From: Microbacterium sp. MF43
GTDB taxonomy: Bacteria; Actinomycetota; Actinomycetes; Actinomycetales; Microbacteriaceae
Reading direction: 5' to 3'
Assembly (NCBI RefSeq): GCF_012847295.1
Contig: NZ_JABBDY010000001.1
Location: forward strand, 124,001 to 188,000
DNA: 64,000 nucleotides
Shown here: one piece after another, positions 6,849-15,358 of the stretch
Numbering within the stretch: position 1 is the stretch's first letter
Layout of the letters: each line of letters starts with the position of its first letter
Program-made: the position numbers and the translations under genes
Notes under the pieces: model-generated
Database searches by the model: none
Told to the model about the DNA's origin: nothing
What the model saw: the letters and a program-made list of their open reading frames with translations, nothing else

Positions 6849-8888
6849 ATGAGCGCGAGTCCCGGCATCCCGTCGCCTTCTCGGAACCGTCCGGGGTCCG
6901 CGCTCGCCGCGCCCCTGCGCATCGGCGCGACCACCGTGCCGAACCGGATCATGCAGACGGCGCACTCCAAGCAGTACTCCGACCGGGTCGAGTCCGAGCG
7001 TGAGACGGCGTACTACGTTCGGCGCGCCGAGGGTGGCTGCGGCCTCTTCATCGCGGGCAATCACTTCGTGCACCCGTCGGGGTCGATCCGCGGTTTCCAG
7101 GATGCCTTCCGGCCCGAGTCGGTGGCCGCGAGCAGGCGCATGACCGATGCGATCCGGGATGCCGGCGCCCGCGTCTTCGTGCAGCTCAACCATCACGGCG
7201 CCCAGGCTCAGCCCGACCGGCCGGACGGCCCCGGCACCGTGTATGCCCCTTCGCGCATACTGTCGCCGTCGACCGCCCATGCGACCCGTGCGATGGACCG
7301 CGATGACATCGCCGCGCTCGTCGACGGCTGGGCGGTCTCGGCCGCGAATGCGCGCGAGGGCGGCTTCGACGGGGTCGAGATCCACATGGCGCACGGCTAC
7401 CTGCTGCACCAGTTCCTCTCCCCGCTCTACAACGCCCGGACCGACGAGTACGGCGGCGATCTGGACGGCCGAACCCGCTTCCCGCGCGAGGTGCTCCGCG
7501 CGGTGCGCCGTCGCGTGGGCGACGACTACACCGTCGGCATCCGGATCGTCGCGAACGAGTTCCACCCCGACGGACTCGACGGCCCCGCGATGCGCGAGGT
7601 GATCGCGCGGCTCCGCGAAGAGGTGCGCATCGACTTCCTCGACCTCGCCGCCGGCGGCTATCACAACGTCCACTACGTCTTCCCGTCGTCTCCGATGCCG
7701 TATGCCTGGCTGCGTGACGACGTCGCCGCGGTGAAGGCGGCGAACCCCGAGGTGCCGGTCTTCGGTGTCGGCGCCGCCCGCTCGGTCGAGGAGGCCGAAG
7801 AGGTCGTCGCGTCCGGCCTCGCCGACATGGTGGCCCTTACGCGTGCGCAGATCGCCGACCCCGACCTCGGCCGGAAGCTGCTCGGCGAAGCCTCCGCGCA
7901 GGGACGAGGCATCCGTCACTGCATCCGCCTGAATCAGGGATGCCTCGGCCGCGGGAGCCGCGGACTGCCGATGTCGTGCACCGTCAACCCGCTCGCCGGG
8001 CGGGAGCGCGAGCGCGGCGAGCGCCCGCGCGCCGCCTCACCGCAGCGCTGGGTCGTCGTCGGCGGCGGGCCGGCGGGCATGCGCGCCGCGGTGGAGCTGG
8101 CGACCGACGGTCACGAGGTCACGCTCCTCGAGCGCACGTCGGGGCTCGGCGGGCAGCTGCGGCTCGCACGCCGCGTTCCCGGCCGGGAAAGCATCGGGCT
8201 GCTCGTGGACGACCTGGTGCGCGACCTCGATGCGGCGGGGGTGCACGTGCGCCTGGGTGTGGCCGCAGACGCCGAGCTGCTCCACGCGGTCGGCGCGGAC
8301 GGGATCGTGGTCGCGACCGGTGCGGTCGCACCGGCGACGACGTCGCTCGCGCTCGGCGGCGCCTACCGCGTCGCTCCGGAGGCCGGCGTCACGGTCGACG
8401 CGTTCGCGGCGCTCGCCGATCCCTCGCGTCTCGGCAACCGCATCGCCGTCGTCGATGCGGACGGCACGGCCTATGCTGCCGGCGTCGTGCTGACGCTCCT
8501 CGGGGCTGTGTCGGAGCTCGAGCTGGTGACGCCGTTCGAGACGGCGTTCCCCCATGTCGGCGCCGGGTACGACCGTCCGCTCCTGCTGGAGCGGCTGGCG
8601 GCGCACGGCGGGTTCCGGCGTCGCCCGTCGCAGCTCGTCGAGGCCGCAGGTCGCGGATTCATCGTGGCGAGCGACACCCTCACGGGCGAATCGATGCGGT
8701 TCGAGGACCTGGATGCCATCGTGGCCGCCGAGCCCCGCTCGGCGGTGGGACTCCCAGGTCTCGACGGAGCCGCTCCGCGCGTGGTGACGATCGGTGACGC
8801 CTACGCCCCCCGCACGATCGACGCCGCGATCTTCGAGGCGGTCGAGCTGGCGTACGACGTCGCCGGCCTCTCGACCTTTCGGGGCTGA
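6849..8888 (+). CDS. Old Yellow Enzyme-type NADH:flavin oxidoreductase with C-terminal FAD/NAD domain
   Basis: A 679-residue enzyme like 2,4-dienoyl-CoA reductase and trimethylamine dehydrogenase. The N-terminal FMN TIM barrel shows VFVQLNHHGAQA, GVEIHMAHGYLLHQFLSP and RTDEYGGDLDGR; the C-terminal part has a dinucleotide site (WVVVGGGPAGMRAA). The Fe-S motif between them reads CIRLNQGC-x11-C: the family pattern is C-x2-C-x3-C-x11-C, and the second ligand is Leu (CTG). Cluster binding may be altered. A TAGTCT box (6838-6843) lies 5 nt before ATG 6849, suggesting a leaderless transcript; GGAGG abuts the ATG. Substrate unknown. Confidence 0.85.
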   Translation: MSASPGIPSPSRNRPGSALAAPLRIGATTVPNRIMQTAHSKQYSDRVESERETAYYVRRAEGGCGLFIAGNHFVHPSGSIRGFQDAFRPESVAASRRMTDAIRDAGARVFVQLNHHGAQAQPDRPDGPGTVYAPSRILSPSTAHATRAMDRDDIAALVDGWAVSAANAREGGFDGVEIHMAHGYLLHQFLSPLYNARTDEYGGDLDGRTRFPREVLRAVRRRVGDDYTVGIRIVANEFHPDGLDGPAMREVIARLREEVRIDFLDLAAGGYHNVHYVFPSSPMPYAWLRDDVAAVKAANPEVPVFGVGAARSVEEAEEVVASGLADMVALTRAQIADPDLGRKLLGEASAQGRGIRHCIRLNQGCLGRGSRGLPMSCTVNPLAGRERERGERPRAASPQRWVVVGGGPAGMRAAVELATDGHEVTLLERTSGLGGQLRLARRVPGRESIGLLVDDLVRDLDAAGVHVRLGVAADAELLHAVGADGIVVATGAVAPATTSLALGGAYRVAPEAGVTVDAFAALADPSRLGNRIAVVDADGTAYAAGVVLTLLGAVSELELVTPFETAFPHVGAGYDRPLLLERLAAHGGFRRRPSQLVEAAGRGFIVASDTLTGESMRFEDLDAIVAAEPRSAVGLPGLDGAAPRVVTIGDAYAPRTIDAAIFEAVELAYDVAGLSTFRG

Positions 8889-9005
8889 CCGGGGGATCGT
8901 CTCTCCAGCGCTCATCGATCTGATCGCGGGCTGTCCTCGGGCGAACGGGTGCTCCCGCTCCACGCGTCGTTCGCACCGCGGTGGCATCGGGCCTATGCTC
9001 CTCGC

Positions 9006-9332
9006 ATGGGCCGGTTCATCTACGACACGTCCGCGAATGCCGTCGACATCGACGATCGCACGCTGGCGCACCTTCGCATCGTCGTCATGAACAAGCTGCG
9101 CCGTTCCGAGCCCTTCATGTTCGACGTCGAGGTCGGAGACGGCAGCGGGCGCCGCAGCTTCTGGATCCACCCGTCGGTGCCGTTGCAGTTCCACTTCTTC
9201 GGAAGCCGGATGCCGCGCATCAACCGGCTCTGGGTGGAAGAGCTGATGCAGGCTGCGAGCGGGCCGGCAGGACTGACGATCCTCCCCGAGCCTGCCGAAG
9301 AGCCCTCCGCCGAGGCTGCGCACGCCGGTTGA
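9006..9332 (+). CDS. DUF7882-type small protein (first of a convergent pair)
   Basis: A 108-residue soluble protein starting MGRFIYDTSANAVDIDDRT, with the family core LAHLRIVVMNKLRRSEPF, then a strand-rich part ending SFWIHPSVPLQF and LWVEELMQAAS. It resembles the protein encoded convergently at 9386-9826 over about 100 residues, so the two are paralogues. The family is typical of Microbacteriaceae, and I recall relatives labelled ATP-dependent DNA ligase without ligase motifs; none are here. TATGCT (8994-8999) lies 6 nt before the ATG, so the mRNA is probably leaderless. Function unknown. Confidence 0.75.
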   Translation: MGRFIYDTSANAVDIDDRTLAHLRIVVMNKLRRSEPFMFDVEVGDGSGRRSFWIHPSVPLQFHFFGSRMPRINRLWVEELMQAASGPAGLTILPEPAEEPSAEAAHAG

Positions 9333-9385
9333 CCACGCGCCGGAGGGAGCGGAGTGTCCCGGTCCGGCCAGCTCGACGATCCGGT

Positions 9386-9826
9386 TCAGTCGGTCGTCGG
9401 GATGTCCTTCGCCGTGACGTCCTCGCCGGCGACCGTCAGCCGGTCGACCTCGAGACTCTCGACCTCGACGCTGCCGAGGGAGAAGTCGGCTTCGGCGCCG
9501 TCGCCGACCACCGGCACCGGCCCGGTGTCGAAGTGCTCGGCGACCAGGGTGATCCCGCCCGAGGAGTTCGCCGAGTTGGCGAGGTCTTCGATCCACTCGC
9601 GGCTGAGCTCGGTGGGCTCCGGGTCGTCGAACACGAAACGCAGCGGGATGGACGGATGCAGCCAGATGGTGCTGCGACCGCGAGCCTGGTCGTCGGGGTG
9701 CCGCCAGGAGACGGTGAAGCTCTCATCGCGGCGGAGCTTCGTCGCGATCACGACCTTGAGATGCGCCAGTGCGCGGTCCTCGATGTGGATCGGCGTGCCC
9801 GACCCTCCGTAGTAGATGGTCCCCAC
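9386..9826 (-). CDS. DUF7882-type small protein (second of a convergent pair, with acidic tail)
   Basis: A 146-residue protein beginning MGTIYYGGSGTPIHIEDRA (GTG start), core LAHLKVVIATKLRRDESF, then STIWLHPSIPLRF and REWIEDLANSANS, aligning with the neighbour at 9006-9332. It adds an acidic tail of about 45 residues ending GEDVTAKDIPTTD. TAGGCT (9834-9839) lies 7 nt before the GTG; that -10 box contains the TAG stop codon of the TetR gene upstream, so the two genes are packed without spare sequence. Conserved DRxLAHLxxVxxxKLRRxExF suggests a nucleic-acid-binding or structural role, but this is speculative. Confidence 0.75.
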   Translation of the reverse strand: MGTIYYGGSGTPIHIEDRALAHLKVVIATKLRRDESFTVSWRHPDDQARGRSTIWLHPSIPLRFVFDDPEPTELSREWIEDLANSANSSGGITLVAEHFDTGPVPVVGDGAEADFSLGSVEVESLEVDRLTVAGEDVTAKDIPTTD

Positions 9827-9836
9827 GGGGCTCAGC

Positions 9837-10484
9837 CTAACCCTCGGGCGCGGTCAAGGGGTCGTGCGGTGCGAGAAGGCGCGCCAGCAGGTCGAGCGCC
9901 TCGCTCTGGGGGACGGACTCGTCGAGCATCCATTGCGCCTGGAGGCCGTCGGACGCCGCGATGACGAGCGACGCCACGGCGTCCGGGTCGACGTCGGCGC
10001 GCAGCCGTCCGGCGGCCTGACCACGTCGCACCCGATCGACGAGGTCGGCGCGCACGCGGGCGAAGCGGTCCGTCGCGAACCGCGTCGCGTGGGGATGCCC
10101 GTCCTCGAGTGCCGCCGCGACGAGGGTCGAGTACAGCTGCACGAGACCGGGGACGGCGTGATTGCGCCGAGCCGACTCCGTCATGATGTCGACGGGCGAC
10201 GCATCGATGCTGTGCGGATGCTCCTCGCCCTGCTGCCGCTCGGCCTCCTTGTACACCTCCACGAGCAGGTCCTCGCGAGAGGTGAAGTAGTGCGTGAGGG
10301 CCGCGTGCGAGACGCCGAGCTCCTGAGCGATCGACCGCAGACTGGTACCGGCCGAGCCCCGGCGCGCGAACACGTCGATCGCGCGATCGAGGATCTGTCT
10401 GCGACGCGCGAGCCCCTTGGCGTACGGCCCGCGGGTTCGCGGCGCGCTGTCGTCCTCGGGGGAGGGGGACGCGTCGTCGGGCAT
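9837..10484 (-). CDS. TetR-family repressor
   Basis: A 215-residue regulator. The N-terminal helix-turn-helix is clear (RRQILDRAIDVFARRGSAG, then SLRSIAQELGVSHAALTHYF, residues about 29-66), followed by a TetR_C-type helical ligand domain. It is divergent from a sugar isomerase/oxidoreductase pair. Its ATG is preceded at 6 nt by TAGGAT (10491-10496), and a 9-bp-arm palindrome covers the intergenic region (10505-10526), so it probably represses itself and the divergent operon. The inducer is unknown; the neighbours suggest a sugar or sugar derivative. Confidence 0.88.
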   Translation of the reverse strand: MPDDASPSPEDDSAPRTRGPYAKGLARRRQILDRAIDVFARRGSAGTSLRSIAQELGVSHAALTHYFTSREDLLVEVYKEAERQQGEEHPHSIDASPVDIMTESARRNHAVPGLVQLYSTLVAAALEDGHPHATRFATDRFARVRADLVDRVRRGQAAGRLRADVDPDAVASLVIAASDGLQAQWMLDESVPQSEALDLLARLLAPHDPLTAPEG

Positions 10485-10504
10485 GGTGAGATCCTAGCCG
10501 AACA

Positions 10505-10526
10505 AAAACCTCCGAGTGGAGGTTTT
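10505..10526. promoter_or_regulatory. TetR operator palindrome
   Basis: AAAACCTCC (10505-10513), spacer GAGT, GGAGGTTTT (10518-10526): perfect 9-bp arms. It lies just upstream of TAGCTT (10531-10536), the likely -10 of the plus-strand sugar operon, and at the -35/spacer of the TetR promoter (-10 at 10491-10496 on the minus strand). Its AT-rich arms stand out against the local composition. Binding by the adjacent TetR is inferred from position. Confidence 0.75.
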
Positions 10527-10590
10527 GTGCTAGCTTGCTGGAATGCGCCCGCCGGGTGCACGTCATCGTCGACCGCCGAGGAGAGGTTCC

Positions 10591-11397
10591 ATGTCGGCAC
10601 TCACATCCGTTCAGCTGTTCACCGTGAAGGACGCTCTCGAGTCCGACCTCGACGGCACGCTCGCCGAGGTCGCCCGCCGCGGCTTCACCGCCGTCGAACC
10701 GTACGACTTCGTGCGCCGGGCCGAGCCCCTCGCCGCCGCCCTCTCGGCGCACGGCCTGACGGCACCGACCGGCCACGCCTTCCTCGCCTCGACCTCGTTC
10801 GTGAATCCCGACGGCAGCGGCACCCAGGTGCCGGTGGCGACCCACGACGAGGTCTTCGACGCCGCCGAGATCCTCGGCATGGGCACCGTGATCGACCCGT
10901 ACACCGAGCCGGCCCGCTGGGAGACGCGTGAGCAGATCGAGGAGACCGCCCGCCTGCTCAACGCCGCCGCCGAGCGCGCGGCCGGTCGGGGCCTGCGCGT
11001 CGGCTACCACAACCACGCGCACGAGCTCGAGGCCCGGTTCGACGGGGTGAACGGGCTCGAGCTGCTCGCGGACCTCCTCGACCCGCGCGTCGTGCTCGAG
11101 GTCGACCTCTACTGGGCGGCGCGCGCCGGAGTCGACTCGGCTGCGCTGCTCGAGCGTCTCGGCGCCCGCGTCATCGCGGTTCACGTGAAGGACGGCACGC
11201 TCGACGCCGAGGCGATCACGGCCTATCCGCCCGCCGATCAGGTGCCTGCCGGAAACGGGAACGTTCCCCTCGAAGCGGCGCTGGACGCGGCATCCGCCCT
11301 CGAATACGCCATCGTGGAGTTCGACGCCTATGCGGGCGATCTGTGGGACGGGATCGAGCAGAGCCGCCGGTTCCTCGACGAGCGGGCGGCCCGCTGA
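10591..11397 (+). CDS. Sugar phosphate isomerase/epimerase family TIM barrel
   Basis: A 268-residue xylose-isomerase-like TIM barrel (AP endonuclease 2 fold): SVQLFTVKDALESDLDGTL, GFTAVEPYDF, GYHNHAHELEAR, VVLEVDLYWAARAG, VIAVHVKDGTL and YAIVEFDAYAGD carry the usual metal-binding His/Glu/Asp residues. ATG 10591 is chosen because GAGGAGAGG lies at 10578-10586; a frame open from 10543 has no family similarity before it. Coupled to the Gfo/Idh/MocA dehydrogenase (TGATG junction), a pairing seen in inositol or keto-sugar catabolism. Substrate unknown; probably TetR-controlled. Confidence 0.85.
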   Translation: MSALTSVQLFTVKDALESDLDGTLAEVARRGFTAVEPYDFVRRAEPLAAALSAHGLTAPTGHAFLASTSFVNPDGSGTQVPVATHDEVFDAAEILGMGTVIDPYTEPARWETREQIEETARLLNAAAERAAGRGLRVGYHNHAHELEARFDGVNGLELLADLLDPRVVLEVDLYWAARAGVDSAALLERLGARVIAVHVKDGTLDAEAITAYPPADQVPAGNGNVPLEAALDAASALEYAIVEFDAYAGDLWDGIEQSRRFLDERAAR

Positions 11398-12527
11398 TGG
11401 CGGCCCCGGTCGGCGTCGGCCTCATCGGCGCCGGAAACATCAGCGACCAGTACCTCACGAGCCTCACGCGGTTCCCCGACGTGAACGTGCTCGCGATCGG
11501 CGACGTCCTCGAGGACCGCGCGCGCGAGCAGGCCGAGAAGTACGGCGTCCCGCGGTCCGGCGGCGTCGACGTCGTCCTCGGCGACCCCGACATCGAGATC
11601 GTGGTGAACCTCACGATCCCGGCCGTCCACGTGGAGGTGTCCGAGGCGATCATCGCGGCGGGCAAGCACGTGTGGACGGAGAAGCCCATCGGCGTCGATC
11701 GCGCGTCCTCGCTCGGGATGCTCGAGAAGGCGGATGCCGCGGGCCTGCGTGTCGGCGTCGCGCCCGACACCGTTCTCGGGCCGGGGGTCCAGACCGCCAA
11801 GCGCGCGATCGCGCGCGGCGACATCGGACGCCCGCTGTTCGCGCAGACGACGTTCCAGTGGCAGGGACCGGAGATCTTCCACCCGAACCCCGCCTTCCTC
11901 TACGCCGTCGGCGGCGGACCACTGCTCGACATGGGGCCGTACTACGTCTCGGCACTCATTCACGTGTTCGGGCCGGTCGCCGCCGTCGCCGCGCTCGGCC
12001 TCAAGGGATCCGAGTCTCGCGCAGTGCAGGTCGGGCCGCAGGCGGGCGAGCAGTTCCCGGTCGAGATCCCCTCGACGGTGTCTGCTCTGGTCCAGTTCGA
12101 GGAGGGCGGCCAGGCGCAGAGCCTCTACAGCACCGACTCCCCGCTCCTGCGGCACGGCGTCGTCGAGATCAGCGGCACCGAGGGAACACTCGTCATCCCC
12201 GACCCGAACACGTTCGGGGGAGCGATCACGATCACGCGTCCGCTGAAGGAGGCCGTGGTTCCGCCCGCGCCCGTCGTGCAGGAGGTGCGGGACGTGCCGC
12301 AGGAAGGCGTTCTCGCCGGGCGCGGACTGGGAGTGCTCGACATGGCCCGGTCGATCCGCGCCGGACGCCCGCACGTGGCGACGGGGCGATTCGGCTACCA
12401 CGTGCTCGACACGCTGCTCTCGATCGAGGAGTCGGTCGAGAGCCGGTCCTTCGTGCCGGTCGAGAGCACGGTCGATGAGGTCGGCTCGCTGCCCGCCGAC
12501 TTCGATCCGTTCGCCGCCACCCTCTGA
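11397..12527 (+). CDS. Gfo/Idh/MocA family oxidoreductase
   Basis: A 376-residue NAD(P)-dependent sugar dehydrogenase. The N-terminal Rossmann motif is VGLIGAGNISDQYL (GxGxxS); the conserved active-site stretch is HVWTEKPIG (EKP motif, about residue 93), and the C-terminal beta-sheet domain has GGGPLLDMGPYYVSAL. ATG 11397 overlaps the stop of the upstream isomerase gene by one base. The two likely oxidise and isomerise the same sugar derivative. The stop codon lies within the left arm of a palindromic repeat (12526-12727). Confidence 0.88.
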   Translation: MAAPVGVGLIGAGNISDQYLTSLTRFPDVNVLAIGDVLEDRAREQAEKYGVPRSGGVDVVLGDPDIEIVVNLTIPAVHVEVSEAIIAAGKHVWTEKPIGVDRASSLGMLEKADAAGLRVGVAPDTVLGPGVQTAKRAIARGDIGRPLFAQTTFQWQGPEIFHPNPAFLYAVGGGPLLDMGPYYVSALIHVFGPVAAVAALGLKGSESRAVQVGPQAGEQFPVEIPSTVSALVQFEEGGQAQSLYSTDSPLLRHGVVEISGTEGTLVIPDPNTFGGAITITRPLKEAVVPPAPVVQEVRDVPQEGVLAGRGLGVLDMARSIRAGRPHVATGRFGYHVLDTLLSIEESVESRSFVPVESTVDEVGSLPADFDPFAATL

Positions 12528-12727
12528 CGCGATTCGTCTCGCTTCGCCCGCCCAGCGGCCGGGCGGGGTGTTGCCCGGCTCATCTGCGGGAGGTCGGCTC
12601 ATCTGTCGAGCCGACGGCTCACGGATGAGCCGACGAAGCCTCGGCGGGCGCCGCGCAGGAGTTCGGCGGTGCCGGCAGGCTGCCCGGGTCGCTGAGCGGG
12701 GAGCGAAGCGACGAGACGAAACGCGTC
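12526..12727. repeat. REP-like palindromic element A1
   Basis: Fills the gap between two convergent genes. Left arm from GACGCGATTCGTCTCGCTTC (12526 on); right arm 12686-12727 ending GACGAGACGAAACGCGTC, complementary to the left with small indels. A nested hairpin, GTCGGCTCATC (12594-12604) with GATGAGCCGAC (12623-12633), lies inside. The right arm is nearly the same sequence as that of element A2 (46823-46857), so this is a dispersed family. It may also act as a bidirectional terminator. Confidence 0.8.
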
Positions 12728-12731
12728 CTGA

Positions 12732-13367
12732 TCAGCGAGTCGCGCGCGCGAGGTTCGCCTCGAGCTCGGACTTCGTCTGCGCCACGACGTAGGCCGGCTG
12801 GTCGCGCTCCACGCGCCAGCTCTCGTCCACCGGCCCGATGTCGACGGTGTCGAAGCCGAACTGGTCGTAGAGCTCAGCGACGAAGGCCGAGGCATCCGCG
12901 TGGTCGCTGGCCGTCGCGAGCGCGCGGCGTCCCTCGGTGCCGGCGGGCGCACCGGTCGTCAGGATGTCGCCCGACATGATGTGGTTGAACGCCTTCGCCA
13001 CCTTCGACTCGGGCAGGTGCTCCTGCAGGAGCCCCGTCGTCGTCGCGCGCTTCTCGTCGAGCTCGGCGATGCGGCCGTCGCGCTCCCAGTAGTAGTTGTT
13101 CGTGTCGAGGACGATCTTGCCGGCGAGAGGCTCGACGGGCACGTCCTGGTAGGCCTTGAGCGGCACGGTCACGATGACGACGTCGCCGGATGCCGCGGCA
13201 TCCGTCACCGTCCCGGCCGTGGCGCGCGCACCCAGCTCGGCGACGAGCGCCGTCAGCGTCTCGGGACCGCGCGAGTTGCTGATCACGACGTCGTACCCGC
13301 GGTCCACCAGGCCGCGCGCGAGGGTCGATCCGACGTGTCCTGCTCCGATGATTCCCACTGTGGTCAT
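12732..13367 (-). CDS. NADPH-dependent F420 reductase-like protein
   Basis: A 211-residue Rossmann protein: TTVGIIGAGHVGSTLARGL (GxGxxG), VVISNSRGPETL, VIVTVPLKAYQDVP, KIVLDTNNYYWERDG and KAFNHIMSGDIL match the NADP oxidoreductase coenzyme F420-dependent family (COG2085). Whether F420 or another substrate is used cannot be told from sequence. It lies downstream of a class III aminotransferase on the same strand but is separated by a strong hairpin (13383-13418), and no Shine-Dalgarno sequence is evident before ATG 13367. Confidence 0.8.
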   Translation of the reverse strand: MTTVGIIGAGHVGSTLARGLVDRGYDVVISNSRGPETLTALVAELGARATAGTVTDAAASGDVVIVTVPLKAYQDVPVEPLAGKIVLDTNNYYWERDGRIAELDEKRATTTGLLQEHLPESKVAKAFNHIMSGDILTTGAPAGTEGRRALATASDHADASAFVAELYDQFGFDTVDIGPVDESWRVERDQPAYVVAQTKSELEANLARATR

Positions 13368-13382
13368 GCCGGGGGTGAACGC

Positions 13383-13418
13383 GAAGACGCCCGCCGGGAA
13401 TTCCCGACGGGCGTCTTC
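13383..13418. terminator. Hairpin terminator between aminotransferase and F420 reductase-like gene
   Basis: GAAGACGCCCG (13383-13393) pairs with CGGGCGTCTTC (13408-13418) around a 14-nt loop. A second hairpin, GAGTCTC/GAGACTC (13421-13437), overlaps the stop codon of the aminotransferase. No long U tract follows, as usual in actinobacteria. It probably attenuates read-through from the aminotransferase into the reductase gene. Confidence 0.65.
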
Positions 13419-13435
13419 CTGAGTCTCAGGGAGAC

Positions 13436-14851
13436 TCAGAGCCTGGTCCAGGCCTCCGTCAGCACGGAGCGCAGGATCTGCTCGATCTCGGTGAACTCCG
13501 CCGGTCCGATGGTGAGCGGCGGTGCCAGCTGGATGACCGGGTCGCCGCGGTCGTCGGCGCGGCAGTAGAGTCCCGCGTCGAAGAGCGCCTTCGAGAGGAA
13601 CCCGCGCAGGAGTCGCTCGGACTCGTCGTCGTCGAAGGTCTCCTTCGTCGCCTTGTCCTTGACGAGCTCGATGCCGAAGAAGTACCCGTCTCCGCGCACA
13701 TCGCCGACAATCGGCAGGTCCTTCAGCTGCTCGAGCGACGACCGGAAGAGCGGCGAGTTCTCGCGCACGTTCTCGAGCAGTCCCTCGTCTTCGAAGATGT
13801 CGAGGTTCTCGAGCGCGACGGCGCTGGAGACCGGGTGGCCGCCGAACGTGTAGCCGTGGTAGAACGCGCGGTCGCCGTGGGCGAACGGCTCGTAGATGCG
13901 GTCGCTGATGACGGTGCCGCCCAGCGGCGAGTAGCCGCTCGTGACCGCCTTGGCGAACGTGATCATGTCGGGCTGGTAGCCGTAGGCGTCGCACGCGAAC
14001 ATGTGGCCGATGCGCCCGAACGCGCAGATGACCTCGTCCGATACGAGCAGCACGTCGTACTTGTCGCAGATCTCGCGCACGCGCTGGAAGTAGCCCGGAG
14101 GCGGCGGGAAGCAGCCGCCGGAGTTCTGCACCGGCTCGAGGAAGACGGCCGCGACCGTGTCGGGGCCCTCGAACTGGATCATCTCCTCGATGCGGTCCGC
14201 CGCCCACACGCCGAACTCCTCGAGGCTGCCGGTGGGCGCCCCCATGTCTTCGGCGCGGTAGAAGTTCGTGTTCGGCACGCGGAAGCCGCCCGGCGTGAGC
14301 GGCTCGAACATCGACTTCATCGCCGGGATGCCGGTGATCGCGAGCGCGCCCGACGGTGTGCCGTGGTACGCGACCGAGCGCGAGATCACCTTGTGCTTGG
14401 TGGGCTTGCCCTGAAGCTTCCAGTAGTACTTGGCGAGTTTGAACGCCGTCTCGACGGCCTCTCCGCCGCCCGTCGAGAAGAAGACCTTGTTGAGGTCGCC
14501 CGGCGCGTAGCCGGCGATGCGGTCGGCGAGCTCGATGGCCGCCGGGTGCGCATACGACCAGATCGGGAAGAACGCCAGCTCCTCGGCCTGCTTGGCGGCG
14601 ACCTCGGCCAGGCGCTTGCGGCCGTGGCCGGCGGCGACGACGAAGAGTCCGGCGAGGCCGTCGATGTAGCGCTTGCCCTGCGAGTCCCAGATGTGGTGGC
14701 CCTCGCCCTTGACGATGATCGGGACTCCAGGCCCCTCGGTCATCACCGACTGGCGGGCGAAGTGCATCCAGAGGTGGTCCTTCGCCATCTGCTGCAGTTC
14801 GGCCTCGCTGCGAGCGGGGCGTCGGGTCACGGATTGCGCGGTGGTGGACAT
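13436..14851 (-). CDS. Class III (omega) aminotransferase, putrescine/beta-alanine--pyruvate type
   Basis: A 471-residue PLP aminotransferase of the SpuC/omega-amine group. Visible: RYIDGLAGLFVVAAGHGR, FFSTGGGEAVETAFKLA, SRSVAYHGTPSGAL, AVFLEPVQNSGGCFPPP, LLVSDEVICAFGRIGHMF and the PLP lysine in DMITFAKAVTSGYSPLG. It moves an amino group from a terminal amine (putrescine, GABA or beta-alanine) to pyruvate or another oxo acid. GGAAGG lies seven bases before ATG 14851. A second class III aminotransferase, with the polyamine locus, is at 39934-41340; the two differ in length and sequence. Confidence 0.85.
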   Translation of the reverse strand: MSTTAQSVTRRPARSEAELQQMAKDHLWMHFARQSVMTEGPGVPIIVKGEGHHIWDSQGKRYIDGLAGLFVVAAGHGRKRLAEVAAKQAEELAFFPIWSYAHPAAIELADRIAGYAPGDLNKVFFSTGGGEAVETAFKLAKYYWKLQGKPTKHKVISRSVAYHGTPSGALAITGIPAMKSMFEPLTPGGFRVPNTNFYRAEDMGAPTGSLEEFGVWAADRIEEMIQFEGPDTVAAVFLEPVQNSGGCFPPPPGYFQRVREICDKYDVLLVSDEVICAFGRIGHMFACDAYGYQPDMITFAKAVTSGYSPLGGTVISDRIYEPFAHGDRAFYHGYTFGGHPVSSAVALENLDIFEDEGLLENVRENSPLFRSSLEQLKDLPIVGDVRGDGYFFGIELVKDKATKETFDDDESERLLRGFLSKALFDAGLYCRADDRGDPVIQLAPPLTIGPAEFTEIEQILRSVLTEAWTRL

Positions 14852-14972
14852 GGAACTGCCTTCCGTCGGGCTTTTCCCCGACGATACCCGCGCGCACGCG
14901 CGGCGGCCATGACGGTTCGTCCGGTTCGCCCGGCGGATGCGGCGGACCGTCCGCCGCCGCCTCGGGCCGCGC

Positions 14973-15275
14973 TCAGTACTGCGCGTCCGGCATGGGCGAC
15001 GACGGCGCGGGCGTCGTCGGGTCGGGCGTCGGGGCCGGGGGCTCGGGCGTGGACGGCTCGGTCGGCGAGGGGAACGTCGGCTCCTCCGGATGCGGCGCGA
15101 GCGGCTCGTCGGGCGTGGGCGGGTTGGGCTCGGCGGGGAACGGCGAGGGGTCCTCGGCGGGGATCGCGGGCTCCGGCCTGCCCGGCACCGTGCCGGGCTC
15201 GGTCGTCGGGTCGCCGGGGATCCCGGGGTCGCCAGGTGCTCCGGGGCCGCCGGGGAACGTGTTCGGATCGCTCAT
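14973..15275 (-). CDS. Proline-rich low-complexity small protein
   Basis: A 100-residue protein: an N-terminal collagen-like stretch (GGPGAPGDPGIPGDP), then Pro/Glu/Thr/Ser-rich sequence to the end (PTPDPTTPAPSSPMPDAQY). No signal peptide or membrane segment. ATG 15275 has AGGAGG eight bases upstream, which supports real translation. The composition makes homology meaningless; it may be a disordered linker-like or cell-surface-associated protein, but it lacks an export signal. Both strands are open here. Confidence 0.5.
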   Translation of the reverse strand: MSDPNTFPGGPGAPGDPGIPGDPTTEPGTVPGRPEPAIPAEDPSPFPAEPNPPTPDEPLAPHPEEPTFPSPTEPSTPEPPAPTPDPTTPAPSSPMPDAQY

Positions 15276-15358
15276 GAGAAGGACCTCCTGCGTCCAGCGT
15301 GCGCCGGGTCGGGGCATCCCTCACCCCGCTTGACCCCGCGGATAGGGCGGTGTAACGG

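Noticed and set aside
15000-15270. Plus-strand Gly-rich ORF opposite the proline-rich gene
   Set aside because: The minus-strand frame has a good AGGAGG and ATG; the plus-strand one has no start signal.
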